Assembly: GCA_000434295.1 (NCBI GenBank) | Contig: HF994935.1 | Coordinates: forward strand, 284,968 to 300,813 | Origin: Acetobacter sp. CAG:977 | GTDB lineage: Bacteria > Pseudomonadota > Alphaproteobacteria > CAAGCB01 > CAG-977 | Direction: 5' to 3' | DNA: 15,846 nt | Part shown: positions 1 through 6,037 of the stretch, one piece after another | Layout: each line of letters opens with the position of its first letter | Numbering within the stretch: the stretch's first letter is position 1 | Program-made: the position numbers and the translations under genes | The notes under the pieces: generated by a model | Told to the model about the DNA's origin: nothing | Seen by the model: only the letters and a program-made list of their open reading frames with translations | The model's database searches: none

Positions 1-1
1 C

Positions 2-640
2 GGCTTTAAGGCGGCGCAAATCGGCGGTCCTTCGGGCGGCTGTCTGACGGCGGAACATTTGGATTTGCCGATAGACTTTGATTCGCTTAAAGGAGCCGGC
101 GCGATGGTCGGATCGGGCGGTTTGGTCGTTATGAACAAACAAACCTGCATGGTCAGCGTTGCACGCTTCTTTATGCAGTTCACGCAAAACGAATCTTGCG
201 GCAAGTGTACGCCGTGCCGCGAAGGTACGCGTCAGATGCTGGCTTTGCTGGACGACATTATGGAAGGCAATGCGGACGAAAATACGCTTGATTTGCTGGA
301 AGAAACGGCAAAGACGGTTCAAAAAGCGTCTTTGTGCGGCTTGGGCAAGACGGCGCCGAATCCGGTTTTGTCGACGTTGCGTTATTTCCGCGACGAATAT
401 ATTGCTCACGTACGGGATAAATGCTGCCCGACGGGACAGTGCAAGGCTTTGGCAAAGCCCGAAATTATGCCCGACAAGTGCAAAGGCTGTACGGCTTGTG
501 CACGCAAGTGCCCCGTCGGAGCGATTTCCGGCGAAGTCAGAATGCCCCATAAGATAGATCAATCGAAATGCATCAAGTGCGGAGCATGCGTCGCGACATG
601 TAAATTCGGCGCGATTGTCGGCATTATGCCCAAGGCGTAA
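2..640 (+). CDS. hydB: HydB/NuoF-like subunit of [FeFe] hydrogenase, 3' part (5' end outside window)
   Basis: This is the flavin/diaphorase subunit that passes electrons between NAD(H) and the hydrogenase catalytic subunit. The frame is open from base 2, and about 212 C-terminal residues are visible. It begins inside the NuoF fold (GGPSGGCL, then AGAMVGSGGL). Next comes the NuoF [4Fe-4S] site, SCGKCTPCREG, with the fourth cysteine in SLCGLGK (about 335-337). A C-terminal two-cluster ferredoxin domain follows at 479-601, with two CxxCxxCxxxC motifs. This appended ferredoxin is typical of HydB/HndC and absent from ordinary complex I NuoF. Fourteen bases and a GGAGGG ribosome site separate it from hydA, so the two are co-transcribed; hydC and the flavin- and NAD-binding part of hydB should lie upstream. 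No start codon is present in the window. Confidence 0.93.
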   Translation, partial: GFKAAQIGGPSGGCLTAEHLDLPIDFDSLKGAGAMVGSGGLVVMNKQTCMVSVARFFMQFTQNESCGKCTPCREGTRQMLALLDDIMEGNADENTLDLLEETAKTVQKASLCGLGKTAPNPVLSTLRYFRDEYIAHVRDKCCPTGQCKALAKPEIMPDKCKGCTACARKCPVGAISGEVRMPHKIDQSKCIKCGACVATCKFGAIVGIMPKA

Positions 641-654
641 CGGAGGGAAGCTTT

Positions 655-2646
655 ATGACAGAACAGAAAAAAACGTTGTTCATTGACGGGAAAGAAGTCG
701 AAATCGAAAATGAACGCAATATCTTGGAGCTGTGCCGTAAAGTCGGGATAGACATTCCCACCTTCTGCTACCAGCCCGAATTAAGCATTTACGGCGCATG
801 CCGTATGTGTTTGGTCGATATCGAAGGGCGCGGGATACTGTCGTCGTGTTCGACGCCTCCCGAACCCGGAATGAAGATTTTGACGAACACGTCGGAAATC
901 CGCAAACTTCGCCGCACGACGATGGAATTGTTGTTGGCGTCGCATCCTCAGGATTGCCTGAAGTGCGGGAAAAGCACCGTATGCAAACTGCAGGAAATTG
1001 CTCGCAAAGTCGGCGTGAAGAATATTCGTTACAAACACTTGCCCAAGAAAATCAAGGTTGATAACAGTTCGTATTCTTTGATACGCGATCCCGCGAAATG
1101 CATTCTGTGCGGCAACTGCGTGCGTATGTGCGCGGAAGTGCAGGGCATCGGAGCGATTAACTTTATCAACCGCGGTTCGAACAGCGTCGTAACGACGGCA
1201 TTCGGCAAGGACATGAGCAAAACCGAATGCGTCAATTGCGGTCAGTGCGCGGCGGTTTGCCCGACGGGCGCATTGCAGATTCGTTCCGAAGTCGAAGAAG
1301 TCATGGATGCCATTAACGATCCCGACAAGGTTGTGGTTATTCAGATTGCTCCTGCGGTTCATGTGGCGATCGGAGAACTGTTCGGGATGCAGCCGGGCGA
1401 ACTTTGCACGAAAAAGATTGTCAGCGCGTTGAAAGCGTTGGGCGTTGATTACGTCTACGACACCTGCTTTACGGCGGACATGACGATTGTCGAAGAAGCG
1501 ACCGAGTTTGTCGAACGCAAAAAGAACGGCGGAGTGTTCCCGATGTTCACGTCGTGCTGTCCGGCTTGGATAAAATTTGCGGAAACGTATTATCCGTCAT
1601 TGCTTTCGAACATCAGCTCGTGCCGTTCGCCGCAACAGATGTTCGGTTCGGTTGTTCGCGAAGCGATGCCTTCGGTCAGCGGCAAACCGAACAAAGACAT
1701 TGTTTCGGTCAGCATTATGCCGTGTACGGCAAAGAAATTCGAAGCGCGCCGTCCGGAATTCGAACATGACGGGCAACGCGACGTGGATTATGTGCTGACG
1801 ACGCAGGAATTAGGCGAATTATTGTCTTCTTCGGGGATAGATTTGGCTCATGTTCCTCCGATGGAACTGGACAAGCCGTTGGGCGTATCGACGGGCGGCG
1901 GCATTATCTTCGGCGTAACGGGCGGCGTTATGGAAGCGGTTCTTCGTTTTGCCGAAGAAGTTGTCGGCGGAGAAAAGAATGCCGTTGAATTCAAAGAGGT
2001 TCGCGGCGATGCGGGTATTCGCGAAGCCGAAGTCATGTTGAACGGCGAACCGTTGCATTTGGCTGTTGTTCACGGGCTTTCCAATGCGCGCAAGATTGCG
2101 GAACAGGTTGTTAACGGGACGTGCAAGTACGACTTGATTGAGGTTATGGCGTGTCCGATGGGATGCGTCGGCGGCGCCGGTCAGCCCGTCAGCGTCGGAG
2201 CCGTAAAGAAGAAGATGCGAGCTCAAGGCTTGTTTGCGTCGGATCGGAACAATCAGATGCGCAAAGCACAGGAAAATCCTGCCGTCAAGGAATGCTATGA
2301 AAAGTATTTGGGCGGGGCGCCGGCTTCGCACAAAGCGCACGAAGTTCTTCATACGCATTACGTTTCGCGTCCTAAGATTTTGGATATGGAAACGGATTTG
2401 ATTCGCGGCGGATTGAACCCCGTCGATGTTGAATTGAATTTTGCGGGACAAAACATGAAGAACGGCGCCGAAAAGCTGATGGGCGAAGTTTTGGCAAAAG
2501 TCCGCGAAAACAAATGGACGGACAAGGTCAAAGTAAAAGTCACCTTTGGCAAAGCGGGCGAAAACCCGATTGTATCCGTGGCGGGCAAAGCCGTTAAGCC
2601 GGATGTTCAATCCGTTGTCGGCGCGGTGGAAAGCCTGTTAAAATAA
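655..2646 (+). CDS. hydA: NADH-linked [FeFe] hydrogenase catalytic subunit HydA
   Basis: This 663-residue cytoplasmic enzyme makes or consumes H2. Domains in order: a plant-type [2Fe-2S] domain (C38, C49, C52, C65); a His-ligated [4Fe-4S] site (H97, C101, C104, C110); a two-cluster ferredoxin (C149/152/155/159 and C192/195/198/202); and the H-cluster domain. The three H-cluster signatures are TSCCPAW (C301 proton relay, C302 ligand), MPCTAKKFE (C357) and MACPMGCVGGAG (C500, C504), so all catalytic cysteines are intact. The small-subunit motif NPAVKECYEKYLG follows at 541-553. Residues about 572-663 are an extra cysteine-free domain, treated in the findings. GGAGGG seven bases before the ATG fixes the start. 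Next to a HydB with a C-terminal ferredoxin, it fits the trimeric bifurcating HydABC class (group A3). Bifurcation is inferred, not seen. The maturases HydE, HydF and HydG are not in the window. Confidence 0.97.
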   Translation: MTEQKKTLFIDGKEVEIENERNILELCRKVGIDIPTFCYQPELSIYGACRMCLVDIEGRGILSSCSTPPEPGMKILTNTSEIRKLRRTTMELLLASHPQDCLKCGKSTVCKLQEIARKVGVKNIRYKHLPKKIKVDNSSYSLIRDPAKCILCGNCVRMCAEVQGIGAINFINRGSNSVVTTAFGKDMSKTECVNCGQCAAVCPTGALQIRSEVEEVMDAINDPDKVVVIQIAPAVHVAIGELFGMQPGELCTKKIVSALKALGVDYVYDTCFTADMTIVEEATEFVERKKNGGVFPMFTSCCPAWIKFAETYYPSLLSNISSCRSPQQMFGSVVREAMPSVSGKPNKDIVSVSIMPCTAKKFEARRPEFEHDGQRDVDYVLTTQELGELLSSSGIDLAHVPPMELDKPLGVSTGGGIIFGVTGGVMEAVLRFAEEVVGGEKNAVEFKEVRGDAGIREAEVMLNGEPLHLAVVHGLSNARKIAEQVVNGTCKYDLIEVMACPMGCVGGAGQPVSVGAVKKKMRAQGLFASDRNNQMRKAQENPAVKECYEKYLGGAPASHKAHEVLHTHYVSRPKILDMETDLIRGGLNPVDVELNFAGQNMKNGAEKLMGEVLAKVRENKWTDKVKVKVTFGKAGENPIVSVAGKAVKPDVQSVVGAVESLLK

Positions 2647-2661
2647 AAAATCCGATAAATT

Positions 2662-2693
2662 AAATAAGGCGGCGGCTCAGCCGCCTTATTTTT
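2662..2693 (+). terminator. Rho-independent terminator of the hyd operon
   Basis: A perfect 12-bp stem (2662-2673 with 2680-2691, core AAGGCGGC/GCCGCCTT) has a 6-base loop and ends in a T run. It lies 16 bases after the hydA stop and marks hydA as the last gene of its operon. Confidence 0.93.
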
Positions 2694-2722
2694 ATGAGCG
2701 AATGATTTTTATGGACAAAACG

Positions 2723-2752
2723 TTGACTTTTTAAGTTTTTTGTCTATATAAT
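2723..2752 (+). promoter_or_regulatory. Sigma70-type promoter for the 192-residue unknown protein
   Basis: The -35 box TTGACT (2723-2728) and a perfect -10 box TATAAT (2747-2752) are 18 bp apart. The start site would be near 2759, about 24 bases before the ATG at 2783. It is the best consensus promoter in the window. Confidence 0.8.
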
Positions 2753-2782
2753 TAAATAAACATTTAAGGATGGAGAAAAAAA

Positions 2783-3361
2783 ATGGGATTGGATCATTTT
2801 TTTAAAAAGGATGTTCACGTTTTTCCATCGGGCAAAGTTCCTTATGATCGCGGAGTAAAAGTTTCGCGACATGCGCCGGTGTTATTGCGTTCCGGTCTGA
2901 AAAGCGGGCTGGGCGTTGCGGCGGTAGCGGTGCTGATGGGATCGTGCGGTAAATCGTATTCTGAAATAGATGCGATAAAATCACGAATGCCGGAAAAAGC
3001 GCAGAAAGAAGCGACTTTGTCTTATGATAAGAATCTTTTGTGGAAGATAGATTCTCTGCGATTGAACGAAGGCGTTAATATGTCGGATGCGGTTTTCCAA
3101 GCGTTGGATGAAATGGAACGCCAGACGATTCCTGCCGATACGGCGAAATGGACGCCGAAAGATTATGTTTTAAGCGACCATGCCTGCCGCCGTCGTAACG
3201 AGGCGCGTCCGGTCAAGAAGCTTTTCGGGCAAGAGTTTCGTGCGATCAACGATGATTTCCGAGATGATCTGCGTACGGATATTTTGAAACAAGAAGAACA
3301 GTCCGGCTATGAACGGGCGGTTTGGAAAAGTGTCGGCAAAGCGCGTTTGGTCAGGGATTAA
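2783..3361 (+). CDS. Unrecognised 192-residue protein with a hydrophobic segment followed by Cys (possible lipoprotein)
   Basis: I do not recognise a family. A strong ribosome site (AAGGATGGAG) seven bases before the ATG and a consensus promoter support a real, well-expressed gene with this start. Residues 1-38 are polar and basic. Residues 39-52 (GLKSGLGVAAVAVLMG region) are hydrophobic and end at C55, like an imperfect lipobox (M-G-S-C). Residues 56-192 are hydrophilic and probably helical, rich in charged residues, with a basic patch around HACRRRNEARPVKK (133-146). The long N-terminal extension before the hydrophobic stretch is odd for a lipoprotein. A GTG at 2879 would give a classical short signal but has no clear ribosome site. 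It is monocistronic, between two terminators. Envelope location is only an inference. Confidence 0.8.
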   Translation: MGLDHFFKKDVHVFPSGKVPYDRGVKVSRHAPVLLRSGLKSGLGVAAVAVLMGSCGKSYSEIDAIKSRMPEKAQKEATLSYDKNLLWKIDSLRLNEGVNMSDAVFQALDEMERQTIPADTAKWTPKDYVLSDHACRRRNEARPVKKLFGQEFRAINDDFRDDLRTDILKQEEQSGYERAVWKSVGKARLVRD

Positions 3362-3385
3362 AGCGCGCAGGCTTAAGTGAAAAAC

Positions 3386-3420
3386 AAAAACGGCGCCCGG
3401 TTAAAGGCGCCGTTTTTTTT
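3386..3420. terminator. Bidirectional terminator between convergent genes
   Basis: The stem CGGCGCC (3391-3397) pairs with GGCGCCG (3406-3412), extended by flanking A and T runs so that both strands end in T-rich tails. It serves the unknown gene ending at 3361 (plus) and the hydrolase ending at 3420 (minus), whose stop codon touches the T run. Confidence 0.88.
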
Positions 3421-4115
3421 TATTCTTTAGGCTTTATTTTTTTCAAAGCTTTTGATTTTGAGCCTTTTTTTTGTTTTTTAGCCATAACGTCATGCACATA
3501 TTCCATGATGCATTGGTTCAGGTCGCGCAGATGATTGTTAAAATCGTGGTCGGCGTGCGGGAACATTTTATAATGGATATGGACGTTTTTTTGTCCCGAT
3601 AGTTTTTCCGCCAGAGCCGCGACGGAAGGTTCCGGGATAAGAGCATCTTCGCCGCCGTGCAGGATGAGGCCCGAAGCGGGGCATGGAGCCAGAAACGAGA
3701 AATCTTTAGTATTTGCGGGCGGTGCGGCAGAGATAAAGCCCGAAATTTCGGGGCGTCTCATCAACAGCTGCATGCCGATCCACGCACCGAAAGAATGTCC
3801 TGCGATCCAGCAGGTTTTTGCATCTTTATTGACGGTTTGCAACCAATCAAGAGCCGCGGCGGCATCGCCGAGTTCGCCGGTTCCTCCGTCATAAGTTCCC
3901 TGAGAACGTCCGACCCCGCGAAAATTAAAGCGCAGGACGGAAAATCCCAGCATATGAAAAGTTTGGAACAGGGTGTAAGCCACCTTGTTATTCATGGAAC
4001 CGCCGGTTTGAGGGTTAGAATGCAGAATCAGGGCCAAAGGAGAAAATTCGTCGCGTCCGGGTTGATAGCGCCCTTCGAGACGTCCTTCGGGACCGTTAAA
4101 AATCACTTCAGGCAT
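3420..4115 (-). CDS. Alpha/beta hydrolase, COG2945-like
   Basis: A 231-residue serine hydrolase of unknown substrate. The start MPEVIFNGPEGRLEGRY is chosen because this opening is typical of the family. The ATG at 4115 has AAGG eight bases upstream, and a longer reading to 4238 would run into cysE. The catalytic triad is visible: S108 in the nucleophile elbow GHSFG, D157 in HGGEDAL, and H187 in FPHADHDF. The strand after the oxyanion region carries FNFRGVGRSQG (63-73). The C-terminal 20 residues are lysine-rich (KKQKKGSKSK), probably a disordered tail. There is no signal peptide, so it is cytoplasmic. It diverges from cysE across 67 bp. The fold assignment is firm; the reaction is not known. 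Confidence 0.9.
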   Translation of the reverse strand: MPEVIFNGPEGRLEGRYQPGRDEFSPLALILHSNPQTGGSMNNKVAYTLFQTFHMLGFSVLRFNFRGVGRSQGTYDGGTGELGDAAAALDWLQTVNKDAKTCWIAGHSFGAWIGMQLLMRRPEISGFISAAPPANTKDFSFLAPCPASGLILHGGEDALIPEPSVAALAEKLSGQKNVHIHYKMFPHADHDFNNHLRDLNQCIMEYVHDVMAKKQKKGSKSKALKKIKPKE

Positions 4116-4116
4116 A

Positions 4117-4145
4117 TTGAAACCTTGCAAAGTGTGGGTTATAAG
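4117..4145 (+). promoter_or_regulatory. Predicted cysE promoter
   Basis: TTGAAA (4117-4122) and TATAAG (4140-4145) have an ideal 17-bp spacer, each box matching consensus 5/6. The start would be near 4152, giving a leader of about 31 bases. The -35 box abuts the start codon of the divergent hydrolase. Confidence 0.65.
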
Positions 4146-4160
4146 CAAATCAAGCACTCT

Positions 4161-4190
4161 ATCATAACGAAACGAAGGACTTATGTTCAA
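4161..4190 (-). promoter_or_regulatory. Predicted promoter of the alpha/beta hydrolase
   Basis: Read on the minus strand, TTGAAC (4190-4185) and TATGAT (4166-4161) are separated by 18 bp. The start would be near 4154, about 38 bases before the hydrolase ATG. The -35 box lies inside the first codons of cysE, so this promoter faces the cysE promoter. Confidence 0.55.
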
Positions 4191-4881
4191 GCATCTCGTC
4201 AAAAAAGATTTTTTTTCCCGTTTATCGGAAGATATCAATTCTGTTGTGGAACGGGATCCCGCGGCGCGCTCAAAAGCGGAGGTTTTGCTATGTTATCCAG
4301 GACTTCATGCGTTGCTTTTGTACCGTGTTTCGCATTTTTTATGGGATAAAAAATTTTTTATTTTGGGACGGTTTGTTTCTTCGTTTGCGCGTTTTTTGAC
4401 GGGAGTTGACATTCATCCGGGAGCGCGAATCGGACGCCGCCTGTTTATTGATCACGCGACGGGCTTGGTTATCGGCGAAACGGCGGAAATCGGGGATGAC
4501 GTCACGTTATACCACGGCGTAACGCTGGGGGGGACGTCGACGGAAAAAGGAAAAAGACATCCGACTTTGTGCGACCGCGTTATCGTGGGGGCGGGGGCAA
4601 AGTTGCTGGGTCCCATACGAATCGGCGAAGACGCGCGGATCGGTTCGAATGCCGTTGTGTTAAAGGATGTTCCTGACGGTGCGACGGCTGTCGGCGTTCC
4701 GGCTCATGTCGTGCGGTGCCGCAAGCATACGGAAAAGCAGTTTTGCGCTTATGCCGCCGATAAAAATACAGATCCGATGCAAAAGGAATTGGATACTTTG
4801 CGGGCGGAAATCAAGAATTTGGAAAAGCGCTTAAAAGAAATCGATTCTTCGGATGATGAAAATCAAAAAGATTTAGGTTGA
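4183..4881 (+). CDS. cysE: Serine O-acetyltransferase CysE
   Basis: This enzyme transfers acetyl from acetyl-CoA to L-serine, giving O-acetylserine for cysteine synthesis in the cytoplasm. It has 232 residues, the short bacterial form. An N-terminal helical domain (1-70) precedes a left-handed beta-helix of hexapeptide repeats (about 75-178). The family core is clear: VDIHPGA (D76), IDHATGLVIGETA (H91), VTLGGTS and RHP (H126), and IGAG/LGP turns ending in AVGVPAHVV. The C-terminal tail 197-226 is charged and heptad-like, a likely coiled coil, instead of the short tail of typical CysE. AAGGA lies six bases before the ATG. The stop codon overlaps the -35 box of the tRNA promoter. No T-box or other cysteine-responsive leader is visible. 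Confidence 0.96.
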   Translation: MFKHLVKKDFFSRLSEDINSVVERDPAARSKAEVLLCYPGLHALLLYRVSHFLWDKKFFILGRFVSSFARFLTGVDIHPGARIGRRLFIDHATGLVIGETAEIGDDVTLYHGVTLGGTSTEKGKRHPTLCDRVIVGAGAKLLGPIRIGEDARIGSNAVVLKDVPDGATAVGVPAHVVRCRKHTEKQFCAYAADKNTDPMQKELDTLRAEIKNLEKRLKEIDSSDDENQKDLG

Positions 4882-4906
4882 CAGGGGAAAAAAAAGCGTT
4901 TAAAAA
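4878..4906 (+). promoter_or_regulatory. Predicted promoter of the tRNA-Met gene
   Basis: A perfect -35 TTGACA (4878-4883) overlaps the cysE stop codon. With a 17-bp spacer the -10 would be TAAAAA (4901-4906), a weaker match. The start would fall near 4913, just before the tRNA 5' end at 4922. Confidence 0.55.
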
Positions 4907-4921
4907 CCATCTTGCTTTGAT

Positions 4922-4998
4922 GGCGGCTTAGCTCAGTCGGTTAGAGCAACGGAATCATAATCCGTGTGTCCCCAGTTCGAATCTGGGAGCCGCTACCA
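4922..4998 (+). tRNA. tRNA-Met (anticodon CAT), elongator type
   Basis: A 77-base cloverleaf with CCA encoded. The acceptor GGCGGCT pairs with AGCCGCT, with a G1-U72 wobble as in alphaproteobacterial elongator tRNA-Met. The D arm is GCTCAGTCGGTTAGAGC, the anticodon stem ACGGA/TCCGT encloses ATCATAA (anticodon CAT), and the T arm carries GTTCGAATC. An initiator is unlikely because the three G-C pairs of its anticodon stem are missing. A lysidine-modified tRNA-Ile2 is possible but less likely. Confidence 0.94.
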
Positions 4999-5008
4999 TT
5001 TAAAATCG

Positions 5009-5038
5009 GCCTCTGCTGTTGCAGAGGCTGTTTTTTTT
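5009..5038 (+). terminator. Terminator of the tRNA-Met gene
   Basis: The stem GCCTCTGC (5009-5016) pairs perfectly with GCAGAGGC (5021-5028) around a 4-base loop, followed by TG and eight T. Confidence 0.92.
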
Positions 5039-5116
5039 AAAGAAGGTTGTATAAAGTTGATTTTTGTTTAATTATCGGAATACGTTGTTCGGTTGTTTTT
5101 TTGAAGGAGAATTCAA

Positions 5117-5737
5117 ATGAAATACGTTCTTTATATTCTTCTTGCCATAGCTGTGGTTTCGGCGGTTGCGGGAGGAATACACCTGTACAGGGTTTCGGTT
5201 CGCAACAAGAAGGAAATGGCACAGTATGAAGGAGCGGCCGTTGCTTTGACAAAGAAGTTTCCCAAGACTTTGGTCGTTTACTACTCTTTGACGGGGAACA
5301 CGAAACAGATTGCGCAAATCATTCAAAAGAAGACGGGAGCGGATCTTTACGAAATCAAGACTGTAGAAGATATGGGCATCAAAGAAAATCCGATGATGCA
5401 CCTGCATATCCGCGAACAGTTAAAGTCCGGCAAGTACCCCGAATTGGCAGGGGAGATGCCTGATTTTTCAAAATATGAAATGATTTTTGTCGGTGCGCCC
5501 GTTTGGTGGTACACGATTGCGACGCCCGGATTATCGTTTTTGGAAAAGGCGGATTTCGGCGGAAAAGCGGTTGTTCCTTTTTCGACTCAGGGAAGCAATT
5601 ACGGAACGTTCTTTGAAGATTTTGCCAAAAAGGCGAAGAATGCGCGGTTGCTTAAATCCGAATCCTTTAACAACCTGTCAAAGGAATATGATGCCGCTGT
5701 TGACAACAAGATTACGGAATGGCTGAATTCTTTGTGA
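5117..5737 (+). CDS. Membrane-anchored flavodoxin (Flavodoxin_4-like)
   Basis: A 206-residue FMN electron carrier or small flavin reductase. Residues 4-25 (YVLYILLAIAVVSAVAGGIHLY) form one membrane segment followed by basic RVSVRNKK. This suggests an N-terminal anchor; which side the flavin domain faces is uncertain, though the positive-inside rule and flavin loading favour the cytoplasm. The flavodoxin fold starts at about 50 (KTLVVYYSLTGNTKQIA), with the phosphate-binding loop SLTGNT. GAPVWWYTIATPGLSFLE (about 130-147) and PFSTQGSNYGTFFEDF (about 155-170) match the other FMN-contact regions of Flavodoxin_4 proteins. AAGGAGA lies seven to eight bases before the ATG. It is monocistronic, between two terminators. 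Its redox partner is unknown; link to the hydrogenase is only suggested by proximity. Confidence 0.88.
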   Translation: MKYVLYILLAIAVVSAVAGGIHLYRVSVRNKKEMAQYEGAAVALTKKFPKTLVVYYSLTGNTKQIAQIIQKKTGADLYEIKTVEDMGIKENPMMHLHIREQLKSGKYPELAGEMPDFSKYEMIFVGAPVWWYTIATPGLSFLEKADFGGKAVVPFSTQGSNYGTFFEDFAKKAKNARLLKSESFNNLSKEYDAAVDNKITEWLNSL

Positions 5738-5758
5738 TTTTGTCTTTTTCGGATTAAG

Positions 5759-5792
5759 GAAAGCCGCCTTTTTCGGGCGGCTTTCTTTTTTT
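5759..5792 (+). terminator. Terminator of the flavodoxin gene
   Basis: A perfect 10-bp stem (GAAAGCCGCC at 5759-5768 with GGCGGCTTTC at 5776-5785) with a 7-base loop is followed by seven T. Confidence 0.93.
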
Positions 5793-5882
5793 GGGAAAAA
5801 GTTGCAATCATAAAAGTATGAATAAAAGATTAATTTCTTATTTTTTGGAATCGTTTTAAAATGAGAGAAAAGCGGGTTTTTT

Positions 5883-5927
5883 CCTGTCAACGGAAAAAAT
5901 ATTTTTTTGGGGCTTGTCAACGGAAAA
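5883..5927 (+). repeat. Two direct repeats TGTCAACGGAAAA, 30 bp apart
   Basis: The 13-mer TGTCAACGGAAAA occurs at 5885-5897 and 5915-5927, exactly 30 bp apart (about three helical turns, same face of the helix). The second copy contains the -35 box of the promoter for the small NrdD-like gene. Between them is an A/T palindrome (5894-5907). An operator role is inferred. Confidence 0.6.
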
Positions 5928-5941
5928 TGATACAATATATT
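5914..5941 (+). promoter_or_regulatory. Promoter of the small NrdD-like gene
   Basis: TTGTCA (5914-5919) and TATATT (5936-5941) are separated by 16 bp, each 5/6 to consensus. The start would be near 5948, giving a leader of about 90 bases. The rest of the 5793-6037 gap shows only A/T-rich sequence, the direct repeats and the palindrome described separately. Confidence 0.6.
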
Positions 5942-5945
5942 GTGG
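5930..5945. promoter_or_regulatory. Candidate NrdR box over the -10 element
   Basis: The 16 bases ATACAATATATTGTGG match the NrdR consensus ACACWATATATWGTGT at 14 of 16 positions. The core ACAATATATTGT (5932-5943) is a perfect 12-bp palindrome. It covers the -10 box, where NrdR would block transcription. A weak second site (9/16) lies 31 bp downstream at 5961-5976, close to the pair spacing usual for NrdR. Assignment rests on the motif and on the downstream gene. Confidence 0.55.
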
Positions 5946-6037
5946 AGGTATGGAGAGGAACGACGCTATCTGTTGTCGGGATGCTTTATAAAAAAAATTA
6001 ACTCAGACCAAGAACCCTAACTAAAAGAGTACGGATA

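Noticed and set aside
59..640. hydB starting at the TTG at 59
   Set aside because: The frame is open to base 2, and the translation upstream (AAQIGGPSGGCL) is conserved NuoF sequence, so this is a truncated gene and not a start.
1819..2610. 263-residue minus-strand open frame opposite hydA
   Set aside because: hydA motifs are unambiguous on the plus strand; the antisense product has no recognisable domain.
4116..4182. Cysteine-responsive riboswitch or T-box before cysE
   Set aside because: The predicted leader is only about 31 bases and has no T-box sequence or terminator hairpin.
3420..4238. Longer reading of the hydrolase starting at 4238
   Set aside because: It would overlap the cysE start by over 50 bases, and the conserved family opening is MPEVIFNGPEG at 4115.
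5950..5991. 13-codon leader-peptide-like frame with two adjacent Cys codons upstream of the NrdD-like gene
   Set aside because: The GGAGG is only one base from the ATG, and the predicted transcript starts at about 5948, after most of that site, so translation is unlikely.
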